From NCBI RefSeq assembly GCF_000003815.2, contig NC_049989.1, positions 15,330,058 to 15,394,057 of the forward strand: DNA of 64,000 nt, given 5' to 3'. A program made the position numbers and the translations under genes. This DNA is from Branchiostoma floridae. Lineage: Eukaryota > Chordata > Leptocardii > Amphioxiformes > Branchiostomatidae. The notes beneath the pieces are model-generated. The model did no database searches and had not been told where the DNA came from. It saw only the letters and a list, made by a program, of their open reading frames with translations. Shown here piece by piece: positions 33,620-43,200 of this stretch (within the stretch, counting starts at the first letter, position 1; every line of letters starts with the position of its first letter).

Positions 33620-36600
33620 TCAGTCCGAATCCACTCCACGGGATAGAGCATCCGCGTTGGCATTGGCAGTTCCCGGACGGTGGGTCACCACAAATCTGTA
33701 GGGCTGCAGACACAGGCTCCATCGCGTCAGGCGCTGGTTCTTATCTTTCATCTCGTCTAGCCACTTCAGGGGGTGGTGATCGGTCATCACCTCAAACTCT
33801 CGGCCCAATAAGTAGTAGCGTAGGTTCTCCACTGCGTATTTGATCGCCAGGCATTCCTTCTCTGGTACAGAATAGTTCTGTTCTCGGGGAAGGAGCTTTC
33901 TACTGGTGTACACTACAGGATGCTCTCCTCCGTCCCCGTCCTTCTGGCTCAGCACTGCTCCAATGCCCCGTTCCGAGGCGTCGGTTTGCAGCACAAAGGG
34001 GCGCTCAAAGTCCGGACTCTTCAGCACTGGGTACTGGCACAACTTCTCCTTCAACGTTATGAAGGCCACCTCACATTTGTCGGTCCATCCGACCACCTGC
34101 GGCTTCCGGTTACCAGTCAGGTCGGTGAGAGGCGCCGCGATTTGTGCATACTGGGGGATGAATCGCCGATAATACCCTGTCAGGCCCAGAAAGGCCCGGA
34201 CGTCCTTTTTCGTTGTCGGCTTTGGAAACTCTCGCACTGCCCGCACTTTGTCCTCATCCGGGCGGACCTCGCCCCCTCCCGCGACATGCCCTAGAAGGGA
34301 TACAAACTCCATCGCGAAGTGACACTTGCTCGGCTTAACCGTCAGGCTCGCGTTCCGGAGACGCGTGAAGATCTCTCGGAGGTGCAGGAGGTGCTCTCCC
34401 CACTCTTCGCTGAAGATGTCCAGGTCGTCAATATAACTGTCAGCAAACTCTTCCGTCCCTCTCAGCAGGGTGTCCATGAGCCGTTGGAACGTGGCAGATG
34501 CGCCGTGAAGCCCGAACGGCATGGTGTGAAATTGGAACAGTCCGAAGGCCGTGACGAATGCAGTCTTAGGTTTGGACTCAGGGGTCAAAGGCACTTGCCA
34601 ATATCCTCTAGACAGGTCCATCGTGGTGATGTACTTAGCCTTCCCCAGCTTGTCCAGCATCTCATCAATGCGCGGTATCGGATAGGCGTCGAACCTCGAG
34701 ACCGCGTTTACTTTCCGGAAATCCACGCAGAAGCGAATGCTGCCATCCTTCTTCGGGACCATTACCACCGGAGACGCCCACTCACTGTTTGACGGCTCGA
34801 TCACGCCCATCTCCTCCATCTTCTGTAGTTCCTCGCGCATCTTCCCGCGATGGGCTTGGGCGACCCGATATGCCCGCTGTCGTATCGGTTTGGCATCTCC
34901 CGTGTCGATGTGGTGTTCTGCTAGGGTCGTACGTCCCGGGGTATCCCGAAAGACGTCTGCAAACTCTTGTAGCAGCTCATCCAGCTGTCGACGCTGCTCG
35001 TCACTCAAGTTGCTACCGACAAACGCGTCTCCCCAACTTGCAGGGTCAGGTCCGCTTCCACCAAGGAGGTGTGATACCTCCTGACCATCCTCCCATTCCT
35101 CTTCATCGTCTGGATCGAAGCTGGCCAAGCAAGACGAGGCCGGTTGGTGCCACTTCTTCAGCAGGTTGACATGTAGAACCACGAGCTTCTTCCGTTTCTC
35201 GGGGGTCTTCAACTCGTAATCGACGGGACCCACGCGACGGACCACTGTATAAGGCCCCTGCCATTCGGCCTCCAGCTTCACCTTGCTCGACGGTAGGAGT
35301 ACTAAGACCTCGTCCCCAGGGTTAAACTCGCGAGTGCGCGACCTCTTGTCATACCAGAGCTTCTGGGTCGCCTGTGCTGCTCCCAGGCTCTCCCTCACCA
35401 TCTCTGTCATTGCCGCCATCCTCTCTCTCATCTTCATCACATGCGAGATGACACTTTCGCTGCTCTTCTCCTTCCCTTCCCAACTCTCCCGGAGGACATC
35501 AAGTGGGCCTCTGACATGACGTCCGTATAACAATTCGAACGGCGAGAATCCCGTTGATTCCTGGGGCACCTCCCGGTAGGCGAATAGGAGATACGGCAGC
35601 AGCTTGTCCCACTCCTTCAGATCTTCCCTCGTGAACTTCTTCAACATACTTTTGAGAGTGCCATTGAAACGCTCCACCAGCCCATCCGTTTGGGGGTGGT
35701 ACGGGCTGGTCCTGATCCCATGGATCTTCAGCGAGCTGTACAGTTCTTTCAACAGTTTTGACATGAAATTCGTTCCCTGGTCTGTAAGGATCTCTTCAGG
35801 AATGCCCACACGTGCGAACAGCTTCACCAATTCTTCGCTAACCCGCTTTGCGTCCACGCTTCGCATAGGCACCGCCTCGGGGTATCTGGTGGCATAGTCG
35901 CATATGACGAGCACATACGTATTCCCCGACTTAGACCGCTCCAATGGCCCTACGATGTCCATGGCAATCCTCTGGAAGGGTACCTCTATCACTGGAAGGG
36001 GTATGAGGGGCGCTCTGTTCGCGGTGCTCCCCCTGGCGGTCTTTTGGCACTCCTCGCATGCACGACAGTGAGCTCTGACATCGCTGTGTATCCCAGGCCA
36101 AAAGAAGTTCATCAGGATTCGGTCGGCTGTCTTCTTTCTTGCAAGATGTCCCGCCATGGGTGCATTGTGAGCCAACTGTAGCACGAACTCTCGGCACTGT
36201 TGCGGGAGAACCAGCTGTCTTACCTCCCTGTCAATTCCCCGCCTCGGCGTCCACATACGGTGCAGCACCCCGTCCTGCTCTTCGTACCGTACGGCACTGT
36301 CCCTCAGGTCATCCCCTCCCGTGGCTAGGCGACGGACCTTCCTCAGCGTGGGATCATCACGCTGTAAGCGCTGGATATCTCCGACCGTCAGGTTTCTTAC
36401 ATCAACGGAGTCCACCGCCTGTACCGGGCAACTGTCAGGTCCCTGGTCAGGTGGGCCACGGCGTTTGGCAGCACGTCGTTGTTGCTTAGATTTTCGGGAC
36501 TTCCCATTGCTGTAGAATAGGTCGTCCGAGAAACGGCGCCAGTCAGCAATTGGGCCTTCGGTCGAACTGGTCACAGGCCTGGATAACTGTCGCGGTTGGA

Positions 36601-38149
36601 CTCCGGATTGCTCCATGGTATGCTGTAGTTCGATACCCTCCTGGGCTACCTTGCGTGTCTGAGCCCTCGTAGCCACGAATGACTCCGGTACCAGTCTCCC
36701 GGATGCGCACAGCTGTACCAGTTCGGCCAGATGGGGGACATCCCGTCCGACGATAACAGGGCGGGGCAGGTTTGGAATCACTCTTGCGTTGACCTGGTAC
36801 CTCCTGTGCCCAACACGGATCTCTATCTGAGCTGTAGGGTACTTCCTTTCATCGCCATGAACACAAGTGATCCCTCCCTGATCGTCGTACGTGACTTTCC
36901 CGGCCTCCACCAGGTCCTCCCGGATTAATGTCTGCGCACTTCCGGTGTCTAATAGCAGAGGGACCGCCCTTCCCTCTACTTGGCCCTTGACGTCAAATGC
37001 TGCCTGTGAGAATCTTGCCTTCGTCCCACCAAAGAAGGACCTAGCCCCAGACGGCCGTGCCTCTGACTTCAATACGGGGCAGTCCCTTATATAGTGGGTG
37101 GGGTCCTTGCAGTGGTAGCACGCGCCTCCCCCGCTCGTGGGCCAAGGCTGTGGGCGGCCACGGCCCTGCGCTGGCTTAGAAATCTTCCCCTTCTCCTCCT
37201 CTTCCTTTTTGCCAAGTTCCTTTCTATGAGCAGTCAAGAAGTGCTGGGCCATCTCGGCCAGCTCCTCCAGCGATGCCGAGCCCCGCTCCCGGAGGTGCAC
37301 CGCCAGGTCCCGCGGGCATGCGTCCATGAATTGCTCCTTCACAAACAGGTTCTTAAGACTCTCGTACGTCTTTGTCGAGTCGGATAGCTCCAACCATCGT
37401 TCCAGGTAGTTCTCGAGCCGTACAATGAATTGCTGGGGGCTCTCCCCCGCCTCCGGCTTGTTGTTCCTGAACTTCTCACGAAACCCATCCTCTGTCAAGT
37501 TGTATCTCTCCATAAGGGCTTTCTTGACGGTTCGGTAAATCCGAGCTTCGTGACCAGGCAGCCTCGAGTATGCTTTGAGGGCCTCGCCTGACAACAGGGC
37601 ACTTAAGTTTGGCGCCCATTGGTCCTCCGGCCACTTGTTTGATGCCGCGAACCTCTCAAACCTAAGGAGGTAAGCGTCCAAGTCATCTACCCCATCTTGG
37701 AAGGAGGGCAGCTTTGGGGCCTTCGCCCTAGCTTGCCCCACTGGCTCTGCTATAGGCCCGGCGGCCGCCAGCTCCCTCTCAAGCTTCTTCATCTCTAGTT
37801 GATGCCTCCTGTCTGCCTCCTTCTGTCTTTCTTCTGCCTCTCTTGCCCTCTCTCTCTCCTCGGCCTCTCTCTCCTTCTCTCTCTCTGCAGCTTCCAGCCT
37901 CCTTTTCTCAGCTTCTCTCTCCTTCTCTCTCTCCTCGGCCTCTCTCTCCTTCTCTCTCTCTGCAGCTTCCAGCTTCCTCTTCTCAGCTTCCCTCTCCTTC
38001 TCTCTCTCCTCAGCTTCCAGCCTCATTTTCTGCACTTCCCTCTCCTTCGCTCTTTCTTCCCTCTCCAATGCTTGTTGCTCTTGCACAAACTGTCGGAGCT
38101 CACTCCCTGAGAGCCCCAACTTCTCCCCAGCCTCCATGAGCTGATCCAT
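33620..38149 (-). CDS. Gag-Pol polyprotein with PR-IN-RT-RH order (1509 aa)
   Basis: One uninterrupted frame. Residues about 20-130 form a highly charged coiled coil of E/K/R repeats. About 140-320 is a retrotransposon Gag domain, followed by a CCHC knuckle (Cys344, Cys347, His352, Cys357). The protease motif is DTGSA at 401-405. Integrase follows: the zinc-binding His661, His668, Cys695 and Cys698, then a catalytic core Asp731, Asp790, Glu826 (35 residues between the last two), and a GPY-type motif at about 965-967. Reverse transcriptase comes next, with Asp1178 and YIDD at 1239-1242. RNase H follows (TDAS, Asp1390; TDHHPL, Asp1457; final NADALSR). In ordinary Gypsy elements integrase is last; placing it before RT is the hallmark of Gmr1-like elements. 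No frameshift separates gag from pol. All catalytic residues listed are present. Confidence 0.97.
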   Translation of the reverse strand: MDQLMEAGEKLGLSGSELRQFVQEQQALEREERAKEREVQKMRLEAEEREKEREAEKRKLEAAEREKEREAEEREKEREAEKRRLEAAEREKEREAEERERAREAEERQKEADRRHQLEMKKLERELAAAGPIAEPVGQARAKAPKLPSFQDGVDDLDAYLLRFERFAASNKWPEDQWAPNLSALLSGEALKAYSRLPGHEARIYRTVKKALMERYNLTEDGFREKFRNNKPEAGESPQQFIVRLENYLERWLELSDSTKTYESLKNLFVKEQFMDACPRDLAVHLRERGSASLEELAEMAQHFLTAHRKELGKKEEEEKGKISKPAQGRGRPQPWPTSGGGACYHCKDPTHYIRDCPVLKSEARPSGARSFFGGTKARFSQAAFDVKGQVEGRAVPLLLDTGSAQTLIREDLVEAGKVTYDDQGGITCVHGDERKYPTAQIEIRVGHRRYQVNARVIPNLPRPVIVGRDVPHLAELVQLCASGRLVPESFVATRAQTRKVAQEGIELQHTMEQSGVQPRQLSRPVTSSTEGPIADWRRFSDDLFYSNGKSRKSKQQRRAAKRRGPPDQGPDSCPVQAVDSVDVRNLTVGDIQRLQRDDPTLRKVRRLATGGDDLRDSAVRYEEQDGVLHRMWTPRRGIDREVRQLVLPQQCREFVLQLAHNAPMAGHLARKKTADRILMNFFWPGIHSDVRAHCRACEECQKTARGSTANRAPLIPLPVIEVPFQRIAMDIVGPLERSKSGNTYVLVICDYATRYPEAVPMRSVDAKRVSEELVKLFARVGIPEEILTDQGTNFMSKLLKELYSSLKIHGIRTSPYHPQTDGLVERFNGTLKSMLKKFTREDLKEWDKLLPYLLFAYREVPQESTGFSPFELLYGRHVRGPLDVLRESWEGKEKSSESVISHVMKMRERMAAMTEMVRESLGAAQATQKLWYDKRSRTREFNPGDEVLVLLPSSKVKLEAEWQGPYTVVRRVGPVDYELKTPEKRKKLVVLHVNLLKKWHQPASSCLASFDPDDEEEWEDGQEVSHLLGGSGPDPASWGDAFVGSNLSDEQRRQLDELLQEFADVFRDTPGRTTLAEHHIDTGDAKPIRQRAYRVAQAHRGKMREELQKMEEMGVIEPSNSEWASPVVMVPKKDGSIRFCVDFRKVNAVSRFDAYPIPRIDEMLDKLGKAKYITTMDLSRGYWQVPLTPESKPKTAFVTAFGLFQFHTMPFGLHGASATFQRLMDTLLRGTEEFADSYIDDLDIFSEEWGEHLLHLREIFTRLRNASLTVKPSKCHFAMEFVSLLGHVAGGGEVRPDEDKVRAVREFPKPTTKKDVRAFLGLTGYYRRFIPQYAQIAAPLTDLTGNRKPQVVGWTDKCEVAFITLKEKLCQYPVLKSPDFERPFVLQTDASERGIGAVLSQKDGDGGEHPVVYTSRKLLPREQNYSVPEKECLAIKYAVENLRYYLLGREFEVMTDHHPLKWLDEMKDKNQRLTRWSLCLQPYRFVVTHRPGTANANADALSRGVDSD

Positions 38150-38506
38150 TTTATCCCTGGACTTCCTCAGTTTCTACTCTTCCTGAGTCAGCCTTGCCAC
38201 AGTTTATTGACTTGGAACCGCCCGTCTGACCGCCAGCACTCTGGAATGTTCCTTCCCGGCTCCACAGAAAACTCAATCCAGATGTGTTCTTCTCTAAGCA
38301 TGCACAGCCCAGACCAACAAATGCAAAGCTAGAAGAGTCCAACTGTTCTTCGGAATCCCTTCTCTTGTCTGACTGTTATCATGCAAACCTACGCACTTGC
38401 ACTTGATCCTGACAGCTCAATCCTGATCACAAATTACTCACAGTTCCTCTCCCTCCTTCTGTCCTTCTTGAGTGAGTTCTCGCCTACTTTTTGCCGTCAG
38501 CGATGA

Positions 38507-38523
38507 TCCCACTTCTGACACCA
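38507..38523 (-). promoter_or_regulatory. Primer-binding site complementary to tRNA-Leu 3' end
   Basis: The plus strand reads TCCCACTTCTGACACCA, which equals the 3' end of an animal tRNA-Leu (CAA type) acceptor arm plus CCA as I recall it. On the element's own strand it therefore begins TGGTGTCAG. It sits 2 nt inside the 5' LTR. The tRNA identity rests on memory of tRNA-Leu; the position and the CCA complement are seen directly. Confidence 0.8.
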
Positions 38524-38525
38524 CG

Positions 38526-38750
38526 TGTCAGGGAACCGACTCAGTCCAAGACTCCAACGCGTAACTGGAGGGGAACTCCTTTTAATCTGCTTCCTAAACC
38601 TACGTACAACAATGACTAGAACTATGAGTGCATCTGAGATCACAACTGTTTTCCAGGGAGTCTCCGTCTCAACTGGCCCCTGACCTACTTACGACTCTAT
38701 CTTTAGAAACCTATGGGCCGCTTCAAGTCCTTTCAGGTGACCCCGTCACA
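38526..38750 (-). repeat. 5' LTR of the Gmr1-like element (right copy)
   Basis: 225 bp, apparently identical to 33135-33359. It would carry the promoter for minus-strand transcription; no obvious TATA box was noted. Confidence 0.96.
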
Positions 38751-38889
38751 GCCGGTTTTTCTTATTTCTCGACAAAACAGATTTATTTGTAGCGAAATGG
38801 ACCATTGTTTTCAGTATCGTCCATTCACATACTGAATCAGGTTCAGCTCCGACCTGGACCTGAATTTTCTGTACCGGTACCCACCCCTA

Positions 38890-40000
38890 GTAGACATGAT
38901 TACATCCCTTTTAACATTGCATTCACGTAACATGTACAGTTGGTAACTGGTGAGCACGGAGTCAATCCTGGCAAGGAGTTTAATCTTGATCCTGGGAAGG
39001 GCAACATGGGTGGGCCTGCACCACTCTAGAATGGGGCATAACGCCGGGAACGTTAACTTCAAATGGGAGGCACCTCCTCGAACACGCCAGGAAGGCTTAC
39101 CACACACTATAGAAGATATACCCTGCAATGAAACTTGCTGCCTTGTTTGTCCCGGGCACGGCAAGCATCCTCACGGGCGTCTGCATGCATATATGTCGTA
39201 TATTGCAACAAATAAAAAACCGCATCATCAAGATTTGATGTACATATATGCCCTTAACGGAAGTTACAAGTACCTCGTTACGGACAAACCACAAAGGAAT
39301 CTCATCGGAGTAGTAAAACGTGATCTAGTAATATGATATTCTTGAGAATTAGAAGATTGAAAAAAAAATATTTTTAAACGGGTTTGTCCAATTAGAAACT
39401 AGGGTTCGGCGACCTCATGCCTACATGAAATATACGTTTGTAAATTTTATGCAAATGACTTCTACATTTACATAACTTATGCACGGTGATGTTCACCATT
39501 GACTAACGTACACATGTCAACTATATAATTCCCATCAACTATTTAAGCGTTCTTCTTCAATTTTTATGGATTATGCAAATCAGTTCCTCATTTGTGTATT
39601 TGGACTTTGTTTTCTTCATCTTCTACCTATCATAAATTACATTTATTGAAGTCCAGTCATGGAGAACAGTGGAATTATACATTGACCTAATTGATTATGC
39701 AAATAAAGTCCTCATTTGCATAACATTCATATCATTAAGAACACGATATATACAAGACCGCGGCCGGAAGTTCCGCTGCAGCTACAAGGAAAGTCACTAG
39801 GGGCCCCAAAATCTTATCATTTTCAGTGTTCGTCACTCCCCACAAATACATCAAGACCAAATATCAAACCGATCTATCTAGACACACAAACGCTAATTGA
39901 AAACATAACCTACATGAAATTATTATTTCATGGAGGTACATTCTATAAGTTGTATTGAATAGAAAGTATAATGTGTACGCAATCAACCCAACACGTCATC
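38890..40000. other. Intergenic spacer with octamer-bearing repeats
   Basis: No gene recognised. Three related blocks centred on TATGCAAAT followed by a CTCATTTGCATAA-like sequence occur near 39450, 39573 and 39694 (spacing about 120 bp). The segment 39690-39938 ends CATGGAGGTA, like the dispersed repeat at 20095-20582. Confidence 0.5.
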
Positions 40001-40016
40001 GGCATAGCAGCCAAGT

Positions 40017-40076
40017 ACTTCCGGGTTATTCTCCCATGTACCGGAACCAGTATGTCAAGTGGTGGTACTTCCGGGT
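40017..40076 (+). promoter_or_regulatory. Paired ETS-type sites in the probable DUF4291 gene promoter
   Basis: TACTTCCGGGTT occurs twice with exactly 50 bp spacing (cores at 40017-40025 and 40067-40075), with an ACCGGAACC between them. They lie about 155-215 bp before the start codon. ACTTCCGG is the complement of the ETS/GABP core CCGGAAGT, common in TATA-less promoters. Another GCCGGAAGT lies near 39763. Use as a promoter is inferred. Confidence 0.45.
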
Positions 40077-40231
40077 TGGGGTGTACCGGTGTTGCATAGG
40101 TGAACGCAATATTGAGAATTCTAGGCACAAGTGTATTGCGTAGGACCACGTAAGTTTGTGTGTATATAGTCGGTAATCGTGAGATAAGCGAACATTGAAA
40201 GAATCCAAAAGAACTTTGAAGACGTCTCAGA

Positions 40232-43200
40232 ATGGCGCAGGTTGCTGAGAAGATTCCGTGGAAGACTGAATCGTATGTATCACAGGTACAACAACACTGG
40301 CCACAGACAGGGAAGCATATCTTGGCACAGTATGATGACAACAGTGTTGTGGTCTATCAGGCTTTCAGACCAGAGATCGCCGAGTACGCAGTTAAGAACC
40401 AAAGGTAGGTTTTCGTTAGAGATATTTATACTCAGTGAAGCGTCGGGTATGGTTCCCAGAGCCTACACACTAGCCCTTTTCTCCAGGGTCAACATGCCCC
40501 TATGGAAATTTTAAACAGCCCCCTTAAGTTGAAGACCCTAAGTGCCCCAGGCCTGGATCTGGAATNNNNNNNNNNNNNNNNNNNNNNNNNNNNNNNNNNN
40601 NNNNNNNNNNNNNNNNNNNNNNNNNNNNNNNNNNNNNNNNNNNNNNNNNNNNNNNNNNNNNNNNNNNNNNNNNNNNNNNNNNNNNNNNNNNNNNNNNNNN
40701 NNNNNNNNNNNNNNNNNNNNNNNNNNNNNNNNNNNNNNNNNNNNNNNNNNNNNNNNNNNNNNNNNNNNNNNNNNNNNNNNNNNNNNNNNNNNNNNNNNNN
40801 NNNNNNNNNNNNNNNNNNNNNNNNNNNNNNNNNNNNNNNNNNNNNNNNNNNNNNNNNNNNNNNNNNNNNNNNNNNNNNNNNNNNNNNNNNNNNNNNNNNN
40901 NNNNNNNNNNNNNNNNNNNNNNNNNNNNNNNNNNNNNNNNNNNNNNNNNNNNNNNNNNNNNNNNNNNNNNNNNNNNNNNNNNNNNNNNNNNNNNNNNNNN
41001 NNNNNNNNNNNNNNNNNNNNNNNNNNNNNNNNNNNNNNNNNNNNNNNNNNNNNNNNNNNNNNNNNNNNNNNNNNNNNNNNNNNCTGAATCTACGTGTTAC
41101 GGCGTCATAACCAATGTGGAACGGGGCCTTCTGATTGGTCCGCGGCGCCTGGCTATATGATAATTTATCCTAACGTACTGTACGTATGATCCATTCCATT
41201 TTATGTGACATTCGTTGCCCTCATATGGTAAAATTGTACTAGCCTATTGTATGTAAATTAGGGGTGGGTACCTGTCCCGGTCTGGGTCCAGAGGATCAGG
41301 TCCAGCTCCGGACCTGCCTGATGTGAGAACGTGTGAATGGACGTTACTCAAAACAATGATCCTTTATGCTACAAAGAAATCTGTTTTGTGGAGTATTCGA
41401 CTCCCACTAGGGTTTTAAAATCCTACAACGCTAACTGCCTCTGTACTATTGACTGTAAAACTTGGTAGAAATGACTATACTATAGACTCTACTCTACTTC
41501 GCTCGTTATTTTCCTCGACCGGTAAGCCCCCAGACATGTGAATGTTTGTATATATAATTTTAATTATAATCTGTTCATTTTCTAATAGGTCCAACATCCG
41601 GTCCACCGATTTTTTTCAGGTCCGGTTTTTCTGGACCGGTCCAATAAGAAAAAAACGGTTTTGTAACGTAAGGTCACGTAACACCGTACCAGTACGCATC
41701 CCTAATGTAAATCCATGAAGAATTGGCTGTCGCTTACCGTAATACGGTCGTCAAATTTTGCAGGAACAATTCTTTCCCGAGCAAGTAGCAGGCCAAAAAA
41801 TGCGCATTTTGCACACACAGCCATAGATGCGGTATACGTAATATACAATTCAGAAGGTTTCCTCTTGATTCACATACCTGATGTATTTCTGACTTTGGCG
41901 ATTTCACGCACAGGTTCGGCGGTCCCCACTACAAATGGGAGCGCATGTCGTGGATCAAACCTAACTTCCTGTGGATGATGTACAGGTGTGGATGGGCCAG
42001 TAAGAAAGCACAGGAGAGGGTGTTAGCTGTACGAATCACGCGGAATGGTAGGCTGCTGTCAAAAGTTCTCGAAAATTGCCTGATGAGCTCAAGTTGTCAA
42101 GTTTACCACAAAAGGAAAACATTGCTTTTCCCCTCCGTTTCCCTACCACTTTTTCCGTTCCAAACAAATATAAGGCCAATGACCAGGACCAGATGAATGT
42201 CTCCATGGCATGGTCGCTGACAAAGTAGCAGGCACCCTGTGGTGTTCGATTATACAATGTAGCAAGTGGCAGGACAGCAGGAGGGGCTGTATGAATGTGT
42301 TTGTGTAAGAATGAACAGAGCTGTTGTTTGTAACGCTAGATGATGTGAAGGTAAACATTATGTATATGTCTGTAAATGTTAACTAACATTATTTATTTGC
42401 CTTGAAATGTTAACTTGCTAGTAGTCATCCAATTATATTTTGTCTCCATCCCACAGGATTTGATGAGATTTTGGCAAACGCATACACGCCGAAGACTCAG
42501 GCAGAGGCCGGGCTGCCCAAGGACCAACTGAAGGTGCGGCTACAATGGGACCCCGACCACGACCCCTCCGGTACATCTCTACAGAGGAGGGCCATCCAGT
42601 TGGGGCTGAAGGGGGAGGTACGCAAAACATGGGCTTGAAATCACATTAGCAAGTTGTTTCAACGGTTTTGTAAATGCTTGGTAAATTGTGTCTCATAAGC
42701 TGTATGTAACATTCTATTGTTAGAAAATTTTTTTTTGTTATACGTTTATGAAGGTTAGACATCCAGATAATATTCAAATACAATTCAATCTCTACAACTG
42801 GATATAGAAAATGTTAAGGATCGTATGCAAATACTAACTTAGGAGTAAGCGAATTGACAAGTTTTTCTAGTTAGCTGTACTTGTTTTTTTTTTTTTTTTT
42901 TTTTCTTTTCTTCCTGATTCCGTGTTCGTCACGGCACTTTATTACATGTCACAGAAAGCTGTACAATATGTAGCTTATATCATATTTCTAAGAATACATT
43001 CTGATTTGAAAATTTTCAGGATGATTTCTGCATCTTGACATAGTGAATTCGGGGATGACAATGTAGACTTATATTTTACAATGGATAGTTTCGCAACTAG
43101 CAGCAGTTCATTGATGTACCGAAACTTGTTTAACATATGAGGGTTGTATCCAAAAATAATGTCATGTACAGTGAGAGATATGGAATAACTAAACAAACTT

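Larger units (their letters stand above)
33135..38750 (-). mobile_element. Complete Gmr1-like Ty3/Gypsy LTR retrotransposon (5.6 kb)
   Basis: Two 225-bp LTRs (33135-33359 and 38526-38750) begin TGTCAG and end GTCACA on the plus strand. Reading them side by side I found no difference. A 5-bp target duplication GCCGG flanks the element (33130-33134, 38751-38755). The element runs on the minus strand: the primer-binding site is next to the right LTR, one long gag-pol frame follows, and a purine-rich tract abuts the left LTR. All parts needed for autonomy appear present and unbroken, which indicates a very recent insertion. Domain order marks it as Gmr1-like (integrase before reverse transcriptase). 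Confidence 0.97.
33099..38889. mobile_element. hAT-type MITE split by the LTR retrotransposon
   Basis: The left end TAGGGCTGGGTACCGGTAC (33099-33117) and the right end GTACCGGTACCCACCCCTA (38871-38889) are near-perfect inverted repeats. The octamer GTAGACAT flanks both sides (33091-33098 and 38890-38897), an 8-bp target duplication typical of hAT elements. Removing the LTR element and one copy of its 5-bp duplication leaves about 170 bp. A related intact copy is at 41259-41704. Confidence 0.85.

Noticed and set aside
33565-38139. Many plus-strand frames opposite the LTR retrotransposon
   Set aside because: All are antisense shadows of the gag-pol frame, including serine/leucine-rich ones opposite the charged coiled coil.
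40502-41110. Long open frames of unknown residues
   Set aside because: They run through the 518-N assembly gap and carry no information.
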